Shown here piece by piece: positions 45,883 to 55,151 of a stretch of 64,000 nucleotides of DNA. The stretch spans positions 2,666,001-2,730,000 of the forward strand of contig NZ_CP098774.1 of assembly GCF_028473665.1 (NCBI RefSeq), given 5' to 3'. The notes beneath the pieces were generated by a model, which was not told the origin of the DNA, made no database searches, and saw only the letters and a program-made list of their open reading frames with translations. Within the stretch, counting starts at the first letter, position 1; each line of letters begins with the position of its first letter. The translations under genes and the position numbers were made by a program. The stretch comes from Sphingomonas sp. QA11 (GTDB taxonomy: Bacteria; Pseudomonadota; Alphaproteobacteria; Sphingomonadales; Sphingomonadaceae).

Positions 45883-45956
45883 CGCGATCCTAGAGACTCC
45901 CCCGGGGGTGGCGGACAAGAATCGTCCGGTCGAACGGCGATCATCGCCGCCAGAGG

Positions 45957-46532
45957 TTAAGATTTCGATGGCCGCGGTCTGCGCAGAATGATGTAGAGCG
46001 CCCCTGACCCGCCATGACGGGGGTGCGCGCCACGCACCGCGGCGATCGAGGACGCATGACGCGATCCGGCCAGCCAGTCCCCCACCGCGGCCCGGATCGC
46101 ACCACGCGCGTGCGGCCGTTCGCTCTCGGCCCGTGGCGGCTTGCCGGTGACGAGCAGCACCAGGCGGTCGCCACCCCGGATTGCCTCGTCGAGTGCGCTG
46201 TCGAGCAGCGCATAGGCTGAATTCAGCGTATGGCCGTGCAGGTCGATCGCGCAATCGGGCGACACCAGCCCGCGCGAAAGCTGGCGATCCCAGCTTCCGT
46301 CAAGCGTATTGCCGGGCGCGCGATCCTGTTTCGACGGCGCTGGTGGCTTCTGCACCGGCGGCCTGGTCGCCGCCACGCGCTGTGCCTTTGCCGATGGGGC
46401 CTTTGCCGGCGCGGGAGCGGGAGCCGCCACAGGCGGCGGCTTGACCGCCACGCGCGGCCGGATCGGCCGCACGCTCGCCATCACCCGCGCCCACAGCGCG
46501 GCTTCATCCGGGGTCAGCGGGCGGTCGGCCAC
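45957..46532 (-). CDS. Smr-domain protein
   Basis: The 191-residue protein has an Ala/Pro/Lys-rich linker followed by the Smr domain: IDLHGHTLNSAYALLDSAL (the LDLHG signature) and LVTGKPP, with the GSGALYIILRRP end. Smr domains are nucleases or nucleic-acid binders related to MutS2 and to ribosome rescue. The GTG start overlaps the last base of the mltA stop, so it is translated with mltA. Confidence 0.82.
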   Translation of the reverse strand: MADRPLTPDEAALWARVMASVRPIRPRVAVKPPPVAAPAPAPAKAPSAKAQRVAATRPPVQKPPAPSKQDRAPGNTLDGSWDRQLSRGLVSPDCAIDLHGHTLNSAYALLDSALDEAIRGGDRLVLLVTGKPPRAESERPHARGAIRAAVGDWLAGSRHASSIAAVRGAHPRHGGSGALYIILRRPRPSKS

Positions 46533-47797
46533 TAGGGAAGCTGGGCGCCCCCGCCCCCCGTCAGCCGCGCCAGCGTGCCGACCGGCAACAGCAGGAAGGC
46601 GGTGCCCCGCGCCGACATGCCCCCGGCGATCGCGCGGGCATCGTCGCCAGCACCCCAGAAGGTGTCGAAACGGTTGCTGCCCCGGATCGCACCGCCGGTA
46701 TCCTGCGCGATCCACAGCCCGGTCGCATCGGTACGGTCCATCGACAGGAAGACAGGGGCACCGAGCGGCACGAACCTCGGATCGGCCGCCGCGCTCACGC
46801 CACCCGTGACCGGCAGGCCGAGCGCACCGAGCGGAGCGCCCTGCTGCTCGCGAAAGAACACATAGCTCTTGTTCTCGCGCATGATGGCGCGACCTTCCTC
46901 GGGATGGGCATGGAGCCAGGCGACGATGCCCTGCATCGAGGTCTGTCCCGGGGCGAGCAGTCCGCGTTCGCGCATCAGCGCGCCGATCCCGGTATAATCG
47001 CGGCCGTTCTGGCTGTCATAGCCGATCCGCATCACCGATCCGTCGGGCAGGCGCAGCCGCCCCGAGCCCTGGATCTGGAGGAAGAACAGCTCGACCGGAT
47101 CGGCCGCCCAGGCAATGATCGGCGCGCGCTGCGCCAGCATGCCCTGTTCGATCGCGGTGCGGTCGAAATAGGGCACGAAATTGCTGCCATCCACGCGCCC
47201 GCGAACCTTCTTGCCCTTCAAGTCGGCGCTGAACTGGCCGAGATCGACGTCGACCAGGTCAGAGGGACGGCCATAGATGGGCACGTCATAGCCGCGACGC
47301 CGGTCGCGCGAGCCGATGATCTCTGGCTCGTAATAGCCGGTCGCGAAGGCCTTGCCGTCGCCGACCTGAACGGTTTCGAACCATTGGGCGAAGAAGGCGC
47401 GCGCATCGCCCGATCCTGCCGTGCTGGCGGCAGCGCAGGCAGGCTGCCAGTCAGTCCCCCGGGTCAGGCCCGAAGCATCGGTGCGGCGCTGCAACGTCGC
47501 GCAGGAGATGCGGAACGCGGCGAGCGCCCTTGCCGCCTGGGCTTCGTTGATCGGCAGCGAATAAAGCGGCGGGCCGGCGACGAGCCCGGCCTTGGCGGCA
47601 GTCGCCGAGCCGGGCACGGGAACCGCCGGAGCGGGCGCGATGGGCGTCGCGGCCACCGGCCGTCGAACCGGCGGTCCGGCATGGGAGGGAGGAACACCCG
47701 GAGAGGAGGGAACACCCGGCCGCGGCACGACTCCGCCACCACAGGCGCTCAGCATCAGGGCGAGCGCGACAATCCCCCCGCGGCGCACGGCCGTCAC
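46532..47797 (-). CDS. mltA: Membrane-bound lytic murein transglycosylase A
   Basis: The 421-residue lipoprotein has lipobox LMLSAC and a Pro/Ala linker, then the MltA double-psi barrel with TGYYEPEIIGSRDRRRGYDVPIYGRP, the SGRLRLPDGSVMRIGYDSQNGRDY block and the catalytic Asp in IAQDTGGAIRGSNRFDTFWG. It cleaves peptidoglycan glycan strands to 1,6-anhydro ends. GTG start overlaps the preceding Tim44-like gene by 4 bases. Confidence 0.93.
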   Translation of the reverse strand: MTAVRRGGIVALALMLSACGGGVVPRPGVPSSPGVPPSHAGPPVRRPVAATPIAPAPAVPVPGSATAAKAGLVAGPPLYSLPINEAQAARALAAFRISCATLQRRTDASGLTRGTDWQPACAAASTAGSGDARAFFAQWFETVQVGDGKAFATGYYEPEIIGSRDRRRGYDVPIYGRPSDLVDVDLGQFSADLKGKKVRGRVDGSNFVPYFDRTAIEQGMLAQRAPIIAWAADPVELFFLQIQGSGRLRLPDGSVMRIGYDSQNGRDYTGIGALMRERGLLAPGQTSMQGIVAWLHAHPEEGRAIMRENKSYVFFREQQGAPLGALGLPVTGGVSAAADPRFVPLGAPVFLSMDRTDATGLWIAQDTGGAIRGSNRFDTFWGAGDDARAIAGGMSARGTAFLLLPVGTLARLTGGGGAQLP

Positions 47798-48438
47798 GCT
47801 TCGTCGGTGTCGGCGAGCTTCCAGTTCGGATCGCTGCTCTTCAGCGTGCGCGCGAAGGTCCAGACGTCATGTGTCTCGACCGCGTCGCTCATCGATCCGG
47901 CGACAAGATTGCCATCGGCATCGCGCGTCACCGCGGCGATATCCGCGTCGAAGCGCACGGTGATGCGCGCCAGCTTGCCATCGACCGAGGCGTCGGAAAT
48001 CATCGCGCGCTCGATCGAGACGAGGCGGTTGTCGAGCACATGGCCGGCCGCCGCGCGCTCGGCGATCGCCTCGGCAAAGGCGCCACGCACGTCATCGTTC
48101 ACCAGCCAGGCGAGCGATTCCTCATCGCCCTTCCAATAAGCCTCGAGGATCATGCGATAGGCTGATTGCGCGCCTTCGATGAACTGGCCGACATCGAAGG
48201 TCGACTCGGCCGAAACGATCGCACGGAGACCAGCCTCCGCGCGCGAATCGATATTGCGATTCGCGATCTCGCGCGGCTCCTGCGACACCTCGATCGGTCG
48301 CGGCAGCGACGTGACCGGCGCCCGCTCCTCAGCGGGCTTGGGCAGGACCTGCTCATGCCCCGTCCGCTTGCCGAGCACCATGTACAGACGCAACGCCAGA
48401 AATCCGGCGACCATCGCGAGAAGAACTACAAAGAGCAC
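47794..48438 (-). CDS. Tim44-like/TimA-domain protein
   Basis: The 214-residue protein has one N-terminal membrane helix (about 2-22) and a Tim44-like domain (FDVGQFIEGAQSAYRMILEAYWKGDEESLAWLVNDDV, then ITVRFDADIAAVTRDADGNL and DVWTFARTLKSSDPNWKLADTDEA). Bacterial members sit at the inner membrane beside mltA and secB-like genes in sphingomonads; role unclear. GTG start with GGAGG upstream. Confidence 0.8.
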   Translation of the reverse strand: MLFVVLLAMVAGFLALRLYMVLGKRTGHEQVLPKPAEERAPVTSLPRPIEVSQEPREIANRNIDSRAEAGLRAIVSAESTFDVGQFIEGAQSAYRMILEAYWKGDEESLAWLVNDDVRGAFAEAIAERAAAGHVLDNRLVSIERAMISDASVDGKLARITVRFDADIAAVTRDADGNLVAGSMSDAVETHDVWTFARTLKSSDPNWKLADTDEA

Positions 48439-48615
48439 CTTGCCTCCACTATCGGCTAACCACCTACATAGGCGTAACGCGCCAACGTTTCAAATGGCTC
48501 GAGACATCACGCCGCCGGCAGCCGTTGAACTGCCCGTCGCCCCCTGCTAGGCGCGCGGTCGCAGGTACGCCACAGGGGGCGGCCGATATTTCGATCTTCA
48601 AGGAATGGACTTTCG

Positions 48616-49122
48616 ATGAGCGAGCAGGACGATGGCATCATCACGGGCACCGAGCCCCTTCCCAATGGCGCCGACACCACGCCTGCGGCAGGGCTGATCT
48701 CGCAATATGTGAAGGACCTGTCGTTCGAGAACCCCAACGCGCCGGGCATCTTCCAAGTCCAGGTCGCGCCGCAGATCGACGTCCAGTTCAACATCGGCAC
48801 CGCCCAGGTCGGCGAGGAGGTCCACGAGGTGGTGCTCCGCGTCGAGGTCCGCGCCGAGACCGAGGGCCAGGTCGCCTTCATCGTCGAGCTGACCTATGCC
48901 GGGCTGTTCGGCCTGCGCAACATCCCCGCCGAGCATGTCCAGCCCTTCCTGCTCGCCGAGGCCCCGCGCCTGCTCTTCCCGTTCGCGCGCCGCGTGCTCG
49001 CCGATGCGGTCCGTGACGGCGGCTTCCAGCCGCTGCTGCTCGAGCCGATCGACTTCGCCGCGATCTACATGCAGCAGACCGAGGCTCAGCAGGCCACCAC
49101 CGGGGAAATCGGCACGGCCTGA
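48616..49122 (+). CDS. secB: Protein-export chaperone SecB
   Basis: The 168-residue protein matches SecB: LISQYVKDLSFENPNAP, EVVLRVEVRAE, AFIVELTYAGLFGLRNIP, and LLFPFARRVLADAVRDGGFQPLLLEPIDFAAIY. It keeps preproteins unfolded for SecA. Acidic N-terminus and length are typical for alphaproteobacteria. Confidence 0.96.
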   Translation: MSEQDDGIITGTEPLPNGADTTPAAGLISQYVKDLSFENPNAPGIFQVQVAPQIDVQFNIGTAQVGEEVHEVVLRVEVRAETEGQVAFIVELTYAGLFGLRNIPAEHVQPFLLAEAPRLLFPFARRVLADAVRDGGFQPLLLEPIDFAAIYMQQTEAQQATTGEIGTA

Positions 49123-49148
49123 TCCTCGGGCCTGCGGGACCCAAGACA

Positions 49149-50717
49149 ATGAACCTCACGCGCGCGCTGGGATCGGTGGGTGGCCTCACCCTGGCCAGCC
49201 GCGTGCTGGGGCTAGTCCGCGATTCGCTGTTCGTCCGCTTCGTCGGCGCCAGCTTCGCGTCGGACGCCTTTCTCGTCGCCTTCCGCCTGCCCAACCTGTT
49301 CCGCGCGCTGTTCGCCGAAGGGGCGTTCTCGGCGGCGTTCATCCCGATGTTCAACCGCAAGATCACCGACAAGGACGGCCCCGGGCTCCCTGCGGGCGTG
49401 GCCTTTGCGGAGGACGCGCTGTCGGTGCTGCTGCCCGTCCTGATCGTGATGACGATCCTCGTCGAGATCTTCGCCTGGCCGGTGACGCTGGCGCTGTCCG
49501 GCAAGTTCAACGGGGTCACGAATGAACAATTCGCCTTCGCGGTCGGGCTGTCGCGCTTCACCTTCCCCTATCTGCTGTTCATCAGCCTGGTGTCGCTGCT
49601 CGGCGGTATTCTCAATTCGCTGCACAAATTCTGGGTCAACGCGGCGGCGCCGATCCTGCTGAACCTGACCCTGATCGCCGCCCTGCTGTTCTTCCACGAT
49701 CACGATCCGTACCTGACCGCGCGCAACCAGGCGATCGCCGTCAGCGTGGCGGGCCTGTTGCAACTGCTCTGGCTGGTCCACGCCTGCTGGACGAGCGGCG
49801 TGCGGCTGCGGCTCAAGCTCCCCCGCTTTAGCCCCGATGTGAAGAAGCTGATGGCGCTGATCTGGCCCGCCGCCGCCGGCGCCGGCGCGGTGCAGATCAA
49901 TCTCGTCGTCTCGACCGCGCTGGCCGCGTCGCTGCTCCCCGCCGGATCGGTCACCTATATCTACACCGCCGACCGGGTGAACCAGTTGCCGCTCGGCCTG
50001 ATCGGCATCGGGCTCGGCACCGTCCTCCTCCCGCTCATCTCCCGCCAGCTTGGCGCCGGCGAGGAAAAGGCGGCGATGGAATCGCAGAACCGGGGCATGG
50101 AACTCGCGCTGCTGCTGACCCTGCCCGCCACCATGGCGCTGGTCCTGTGCGGCGGCCCGATCGTCGCCGCCCTGTTCGAACATGGCAAGTTCACCGCGCT
50201 GAACACCTATTACACGGCGCAGGCGCTCTCGGCCTTCTCGATCGGCCTGCCGAGCTATATCCTCGTGAAGGTCCTCACGCCGGGCTATTATGCCCGCGCC
50301 GACACGAAGACGCCGGTCCGCTACGCAACGATCAGCATGGGCGTGAACCTCCTGCTCAACCTCGCGCTCATCGTCCCGCTGCAGCATATGGGGCCGCCGC
50401 TGGCGACCGCCCTCGCCTCGACCGTCAACGTCATCCTGCTCTATCGCACCTTGCGGCTCCGCGGGCATTTCGAACCGGATGCCCGCCTGCGCCGCCGGGC
50501 CTGGCGGCTTGCCGCGGCCGCCCTGGTGATGGGGGTTATCCTGTGGCTGATGCAGGGGCTGCTCACGCCCTATCTCCATGGCAGCTGGATGGTCCGGACG
50601 GGCGCGATGCTGGCGCTGGTCGGCGCGGGCAGCTTCGTCTATGCGGTCGCCACGTTCGCCCTGGGTGCCTTCACCCGCGACGATCTGGCATTCCTGAGGC
50701 GCAAGCGCGCCCGCTGA
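49149..50717 (+). CDS. murJ: Lipid II flippase MurJ
   Basis: The 522-residue protein has about 14 membrane helices and the MurJ/MviN signatures: LTLASRVLGLVRDSLF, FRLPNLFRALFAEGAFSAAFIPMF, and a later PAGSVTYIYTADRVNQLPLGLIGIGLGTVLLP. It translocates lipid-linked peptidoglycan precursor across the inner membrane. It is followed after 15 bases by trpS. Confidence 0.96.
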   Translation: MNLTRALGSVGGLTLASRVLGLVRDSLFVRFVGASFASDAFLVAFRLPNLFRALFAEGAFSAAFIPMFNRKITDKDGPGLPAGVAFAEDALSVLLPVLIVMTILVEIFAWPVTLALSGKFNGVTNEQFAFAVGLSRFTFPYLLFISLVSLLGGILNSLHKFWVNAAAPILLNLTLIAALLFFHDHDPYLTARNQAIAVSVAGLLQLLWLVHACWTSGVRLRLKLPRFSPDVKKLMALIWPAAAGAGAVQINLVVSTALAASLLPAGSVTYIYTADRVNQLPLGLIGIGLGTVLLPLISRQLGAGEEKAAMESQNRGMELALLLTLPATMALVLCGGPIVAALFEHGKFTALNTYYTAQALSAFSIGLPSYILVKVLTPGYYARADTKTPVRYATISMGVNLLLNLALIVPLQHMGPPLATALASTVNVILLYRTLRLRGHFEPDARLRRRAWRLAAAALVMGVILWLMQGLLTPYLHGSWMVRTGAMLALVGAGSFVYAVATFALGAFTRDDLAFLRRKRAR

Positions 50718-50731
50718 ACACGAGACTATCA

Positions 50732-51736
50732 ATGCGCGTCGTTTCCGGCATCCAGCCCACCGGCAATCTCCACCTCGGCAACTATCTCGGCGCGATCAGG
50801 CAATGGGTCGCGATGCAGGACGCCATGGGCCCGGGTGAGGATTGCCTGTTCTTCCTCGCCGACCTCCATGCTTTGTCCCAGCCGGTCGTCGCGGCCCAGC
50901 TGACCGCGAACTCGATCGAGATGGCGGCGACCCTGCTTGCCTGCGGCATCGATCCCGACCGAGCGATCCTGTTCAACCAAGCGCGCGTGCCGGCGCATAG
51001 CGAGCTGGCCTGGATCCTCGGCGGCACCGCGCGGATGGGCTGGCTCAACCGCATGACTCAGTGGAAGGACAAGGCCGGGAAGAGCGGCGAGAGCCAGAGC
51101 GTCGACCTGTTCACCTACCCGGTGCTCCAGGCAGCCGACGTGCTGCTCTATCAGGCGACCCATGTGCCGGTCGGCGAGGACCAGAAACAGCATCTCGAAC
51201 TCGCGCGCGACATCGCGACCAAGTTCAACAATGATTTCGGGGTCGACCTCTTCACCTTGCCCGAGCCATTCATCTCGAAGGCGGCGCCCCGCATCATGTC
51301 GCTGCGCGACGGCAGCGCGAAGATGTCCAAGTCGGATCCGTCGGACGCATCGCGCATCAACCTGGTCGATAGCGACGATCTGATGGTGCAGAAGCTGAAA
51401 AAGGCGAAAACCGATCCGGAGCCGCTACCAGCGACCTTCGCCGAGCTGGCCGATCGCCCCGAGGCCAGGAACCTCGTCACCATCTATTCGGCCCTCTCCG
51501 GGACGTCGACCGACGCGGTGATGGCCGAATTCGGCGGCAAGGGTTTCGGCACGTTCAAGCCTGCCCTGGCCGATCTGGCGGTGACCAGTCTCGGACCGAT
51601 CCGCGACCGGCTGACCGCGCTGCTCGACGATCGCGCGGCGGTCAGCGCAGTGCTGGCGAGCGGCGCAGCCAGGGCGAGCGCGCTCGCCGCGCCGACACTC
51701 GCGGCGGCGCAGCGAGCCGTGGGCTTGCACGTCTGA
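50732..51736 (+). CDS. trpS: Tryptophanyl-tRNA synthetase
   Basis: The 334-residue class I synthetase has the HIGH-equivalent PTGNLHLGNYLGAI, the tryptophan pocket (ADLHAL, YPVLQAADVLLY) and KMSKS at AKMSKSDPSD. Length is standard. It shares an operon with murJ. Confidence 0.97.
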   Translation: MRVVSGIQPTGNLHLGNYLGAIRQWVAMQDAMGPGEDCLFFLADLHALSQPVVAAQLTANSIEMAATLLACGIDPDRAILFNQARVPAHSELAWILGGTARMGWLNRMTQWKDKAGKSGESQSVDLFTYPVLQAADVLLYQATHVPVGEDQKQHLELARDIATKFNNDFGVDLFTLPEPFISKAAPRIMSLRDGSAKMSKSDPSDASRINLVDSDDLMVQKLKKAKTDPEPLPATFAELADRPEARNLVTIYSALSGTSTDAVMAEFGGKGFGTFKPALADLAVTSLGPIRDRLTALLDDRAAVSAVLASGAARASALAAPTLAAAQRAVGLHV

Positions 51737-51898
51737 TTTCCGCTCCCATCTTGGCCGGAGACGGATTTTTTCGGGGGATTTGCATCACCCCGTTCAAGCG
51801 CTATTCATAACGCCTGCAGGACAATTGCAACCGACTGAACTTGCCTCGCTTTTCTTCGATACTCATCCGAATCCCCTCGTCACCAAGGTCGCAAGCCC

Positions 51899-52543
51899 AT
51901 GAAGATGTTCCCCATCGCCGCCGTCGCCCTGCTCGCGCTGGGTGGGTGCGCCACGCCGTTCAACGCCAAGGTCTCCCGCTTTCAGCAACTGCCGCAGGCA
52001 CAGGGCCAGACCTTCGTGGTCAGGGCGATGGACCCGCGTCTCGATGGTGGGATCGAGTTCGGCCAATATGCGCAGCTCGTCTCGGCCAAGCTCGGGAATC
52101 ACGGCTATCAGCCCGCCAATGATCCGGCGCGCGCCGATCTGGTGGTGAAGATCGGCTACGGCGTCGACAAGGGCCGTGAGAAGGTCGTGACCACTCCGGG
52201 CTTCGGCGGCTATGGCGGCTTCGGTTATGGCGGCTTCGGCCCCTATCGGGGCTTTGGCGGCCCCTATGGCTATTATGGTCGCAGCCGCTTCGCGTTCGGC
52301 TTCTACGATCCCTTCCTGTTCGACAACGACGTGTCGAGCTTCACTGTCTACACCAGCGAACTGGACCTGCGCATCGACCGCGCCGACAACGGCAAGAGCG
52401 TGTTCGAAGGCACCGCCAAGGCCCAGTCGCGCAACGATGACCTGCCCTATCTGGTCCCGCGCCTGGTCGAGGCGATGTTCACCGGCTTCCCCGGCAATTC
52501 GGGCGAAACGGTGAAGATCACGATCGCACCCGAGAAGAAGTAA
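51899..52543 (+). CDS. DUF4136 lipoprotein
   Basis: The 214-residue protein has lipobox LALGGC (Cys17), then the DUF4136 core (FEFGQYAQLVSAKL-like block and SELDLRIDRADNGKSVFEGTAKAQS), with a Gly/Tyr/Phe-rich insert at about 101-127. It is probably anchored in the outer membrane. Function unknown. A bidirectional terminator follows. Confidence 0.82.
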   Translation: MKMFPIAAVALLALGGCATPFNAKVSRFQQLPQAQGQTFVVRAMDPRLDGGIEFGQYAQLVSAKLGNHGYQPANDPARADLVVKIGYGVDKGREKVVTTPGFGGYGGFGYGGFGPYRGFGGPYGYYGRSRFAFGFYDPFLFDNDVSSFTVYTSELDLRIDRADNGKSVFEGTAKAQSRNDDLPYLVPRLVEAMFTGFPGNSGETVKITIAPEKK

Positions 52544-52589
52544 GGCACTTGCGACTCCCTCCCTGTTACAGGGAGGCGCTTGGGGTAAG

Positions 52590-52618
52590 AAAAAGGCGGG
52601 CTCGATGCCCGCCTTTTT
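52590..52618. terminator. Bidirectional Rho-independent terminator
   Basis: GGCGGGC-TCGAT-GCCCGCC is flanked by AAAAA on the left and TTTTT on the right, 50 bases after the DUF4136 stop, so it can serve either strand. Confidence 0.85.
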
Positions 52619-52665
52619 CTTGGTCGCCGGGGGAAGCTTTCTCTGGGTAGAGGCACAACGAAATT

Positions 52666-52761
52666 CGTCATGCCGGACTTGTTCCGGCATCCACTGAGCC
52701 GATGGAGCCGAAGCCCGTTAGCCTGCGGTACAGCAGACCCCGGAACAAGCCCGGGGTGACG
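52666..52761. repeat. REP-like inverted pair
   Basis: Two hairpin units, TGCCGGA-CTTGT-TCCGGCA and ACCCCGG-AACAAGC-CCGGGGT, lie head to head about 45 bases apart and are reverse-complement variants of one another (both carry CGTCA at the outer edge). This is the common intergenic palindrome class of alphaproteobacteria. The surrounding 52544-52857 holds no gene. Confidence 0.6.
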
Positions 52762-52857
52762 ATTCAAGCCAATGAACTGCAATCACGCATCACTGGGGCT
52801 CTTGGGCAGACGCACCACTTGACCTCTGCCTTTCTCCCGGAGGGGAGGAGCAGAGCG

Positions 52858-54258
52858 TCAGCCTTCAAGCTCGCGCAGCAAGGTCCGCACCGCGCCGTCG
52901 ATCTCTCGATCCTTGTCGCGCAGTTCTTCGATACGGCGCACCGCATGGATCACCGTCGAATGGTCGCGGCCGCCGAACTTGCGGCCGATCTCCGGCAGCG
53001 AGCGCGTGGTCAGCCGCTTGGCGAGATACATCGCGATCTGGCGCGGACGGGCCACCACCACGGCGCGACGGGCCGAAACGAGGTCGATCGGCTTCAGCTC
53101 GAAATGCGCCGACACCGCACGCTGGATCTCGTCGATCGTTACCCGGCGCTCGGCGCCGCGCAGCACGTCGCCAAGCGTCGCCACCGCGAAATCCATGTCG
53201 ATCGACTCGCCGGTGAGCTGCGCATAGGCGACCAGCCGGTTGAGCGAGCCTTCCAGGTCGCGGATGTTCGCGGTGATGCGAGTCGCCAGCAGGTCGAGCA
53301 CCTCGGCCGGCACCCTGGCGTCGGGCATATCGACGAGCTTCCGCTCAAGCACCGCGCGGCGGAGAGCCAGATCGGGTGCCTTGATATCCGCGACCAGTCC
53401 GACCGAGAGCCGCGACGTGATCCGTGCCTCGACCCCATCGAGCCCCTGCGGGCAGCGATCGGCACTGATCACCAGCCGCTTGCCGGTCGCCATCACCTCG
53501 TTGACGGTGTGGAAGAATTCTTCCTGCGTGGCGTCCTTGCCGGCGATGAACTGGAGATCGTCGATCATCAGCAGGTCGGCGGCGCGCAACCGCGCCTTGA
53601 AGCTGTGGGTGTCCCGGGCGCGGAGCGCGTGCACGAAATCGAACATGAAGCGCTCGGCCGACATCAGGATCACGTTCGCGCCGGGGCATGCCTCGAGATA
53701 GGCAGCGCCGATCGCGTGCATCAGATGGGTCTTGCCCTGCCCCGTGCCGCTGTGAAGGAACAACGGGCTGAACCGCGGCTTGCCAGCCTCGGCAAGCGCG
53801 CTGGCCGCGTTGAAGGCGACCCGATTGGACTGGTCGACCACGAACCGGTCGAAGGTGAAGCGCGGGTCGAGCGCCGGGCGCACAGGAATCGCTGCCCCGG
53901 GGGTCGGAACGGCGGGAGCCGCCGCGACCGCGGGCGCCTCCACGGTCAATACCGCGGGCGCGGCCTTGCTGGCGGACCGGGTCTCGATCGAGACGCTGCG
54001 CACCTCGGGCAGGATCGCGCGAAATTCCTGGAACAGCCGGTCGGCATAATGATTGCGGACCCAGTTGGTCATGAAGGCCGACGGCAACGCCAGACGAATC
54101 GTCTCGGAATCCGTACCGTCGATCAACTCGATCGGCTTCAGCCACTGGTCGAACAGACGCACGCCGGCCGACTCGCGCAGGTGCCCGCGCACCGTGATCC
54201 AGGCCTTTGCTGCATCGCTCAACCGAGCCGCCTCTCCGGTAACAGTCCCCGCCAACAC
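52858..54258 (-). CDS. dnaA: Chromosomal replication initiator DnaA
   Basis: The 466-residue protein has the N-terminal oligomerisation domain (about 18-85), an Ala/Pro linker, the AAA+ domain with SGTGQGKTHL (Walker A), LLMIDDLQFIAGK (Walker B), and the DnaA signature RDHSTVIHAVRRIEELRDKD near the C-terminus. It unwinds the origin. GTG start. The upstream region carries a dense GANTC cluster and an inverted repeat. Confidence 0.97.
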   Translation of the reverse strand: MLAGTVTGEAARLSDAAKAWITVRGHLRESAGVRLFDQWLKPIELIDGTDSETIRLALPSAFMTNWVRNHYADRLFQEFRAILPEVRSVSIETRSASKAAPAVLTVEAPAVAAAPAVPTPGAAIPVRPALDPRFTFDRFVVDQSNRVAFNAASALAEAGKPRFSPLFLHSGTGQGKTHLMHAIGAAYLEACPGANVILMSAERFMFDFVHALRARDTHSFKARLRAADLLMIDDLQFIAGKDATQEEFFHTVNEVMATGKRLVISADRCPQGLDGVEARITSRLSVGLVADIKAPDLALRRAVLERKLVDMPDARVPAEVLDLLATRITANIRDLEGSLNRLVAYAQLTGESIDMDFAVATLGDVLRGAERRVTIDEIQRAVSAHFELKPIDLVSARRAVVVARPRQIAMYLAKRLTTRSLPEIGRKFGGRDHSTVIHAVRRIEELRDKDREIDGAVRTLLRELEG

Positions 54259-54304
54259 CCAATCCCTTTTCCCGGAGCCGGGACACTAAGGTCCCGGGCG
54301 GCTT

Positions 54305-54596
54305 GATTCGCTACAGACAAACCTCCCCCCAGCCGGAATCATGTCCGCCTGACTTCGAAGGTCTCTAATAAGGTCGCGAGACGGAACGTCTGCGCGGCAA
54401 AGGTCGATTATGAAGATCGAACCGAGTCGGGCAATAGCTCTGCGCGTAACAAATCCGAAATAAACGGGATTGACTCGGAATACCTCAAGGATTCCCGTCG
54501 AAAATCTTACAAGCTACTGAAAAACCATCATTAGATCAGCACGGCAGTGTTGTTGCAGCTGCGAATCGTGGTGAATCCTGACTTTTCACGATTCGG
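54305..54596. promoter_or_regulatory. GANTC (CcrM) site cluster and inverted repeat upstream of dnaA
   Basis: Eight GANTC sites (54305, 54336, 54424, 54472, 54490, 54563, 54573, 54590) occur in 290 bases, where about one is expected by chance. CGAATCGTG (54562-54570) is repeated inverted at 54588-54596. CcrM methylation state is known to time dnaA transcription in Caulobacter. The whole 54259-54717 gap is non-coding; no perfect TTATCCACA box is seen. Confidence 0.65.
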
Positions 54597-54662
54597 GTAC
54601 GGGACCCACCCGAAACGGTGATAAAAAGTCTAACAGATCGTGTACGGCCGACCGCACACGAC

Positions 54663-54691
54663 AAAAAACCCGCCGGGATATTCCCGACGGG
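54663..54691 (-). terminator. Rho-independent terminator of rpsT
   Basis: On the minus strand CCCGTCGGGA and TCCCGGCGGG pair with one mismatch around an ATA loop and lead into TTTTTT, 27 bases past the rpsT stop. Confidence 0.85.
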
Positions 54692-54717
54692 CTGTTGTTC
54701 CGACCGATCCGAACGGA

Positions 54718-54981
54718 TCAGGCGAGCGCGGTGAGACGCTTGGTCAGGCGCGAGAACTTGCGCGAGGCGGTGTTCTTGTGGAGCACACCCTTCGCAACGC
54801 CCTTGGCCAGCTCCGGCTGCATCGCTGCAACCGCGGCGCTCGCGGCATCCTTGTCCCCCGACGCCAGCGCGGCCTCGGCCTTCTTCACGAAGGTCCGGAT
54901 ACGACCAACGCGGTTGCCATTGACTTCCGCACGACGTGCGTTGCGCCGAATTCGCTTTTTCGCCTGTGGCGTGTTCGCCAT
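54718..54981 (-). CDS. rpsT: 30S ribosomal protein S20
   Basis: The 87-residue protein has the S20 pattern: [21 protein letters not shown], three helices and the terminal [17 protein letters not shown]. The start at 54981 gives the canonical MANT beginning; an in-frame upstream codon would add residues not found in S20. Confidence 0.97.
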   Translation of the reverse strand: MANTPQAKKRIRRNARRAEVNGNRVGRIRTFVKKAEAALASGDKDAASAAVAAMQPELAKGVAKGVLHKNTASRKFSRLTKRLTALA

Positions 54982-55151
54982 GAAGCCCTCTGATCTGAAA
55001 TAAAGAAAGGGCGCGGACGGCAAAGCCCGCAGCCCCGGAAAGCGCGCCTCTTACCCATCAAGAGTGAGTCGGTCAACCAGCGGAATGACGCCTGTGTGAC
55101 GATTCCGGATTCATCCGAACGAGCCATCTCCCTGGCTGCCTGACCCGATCG

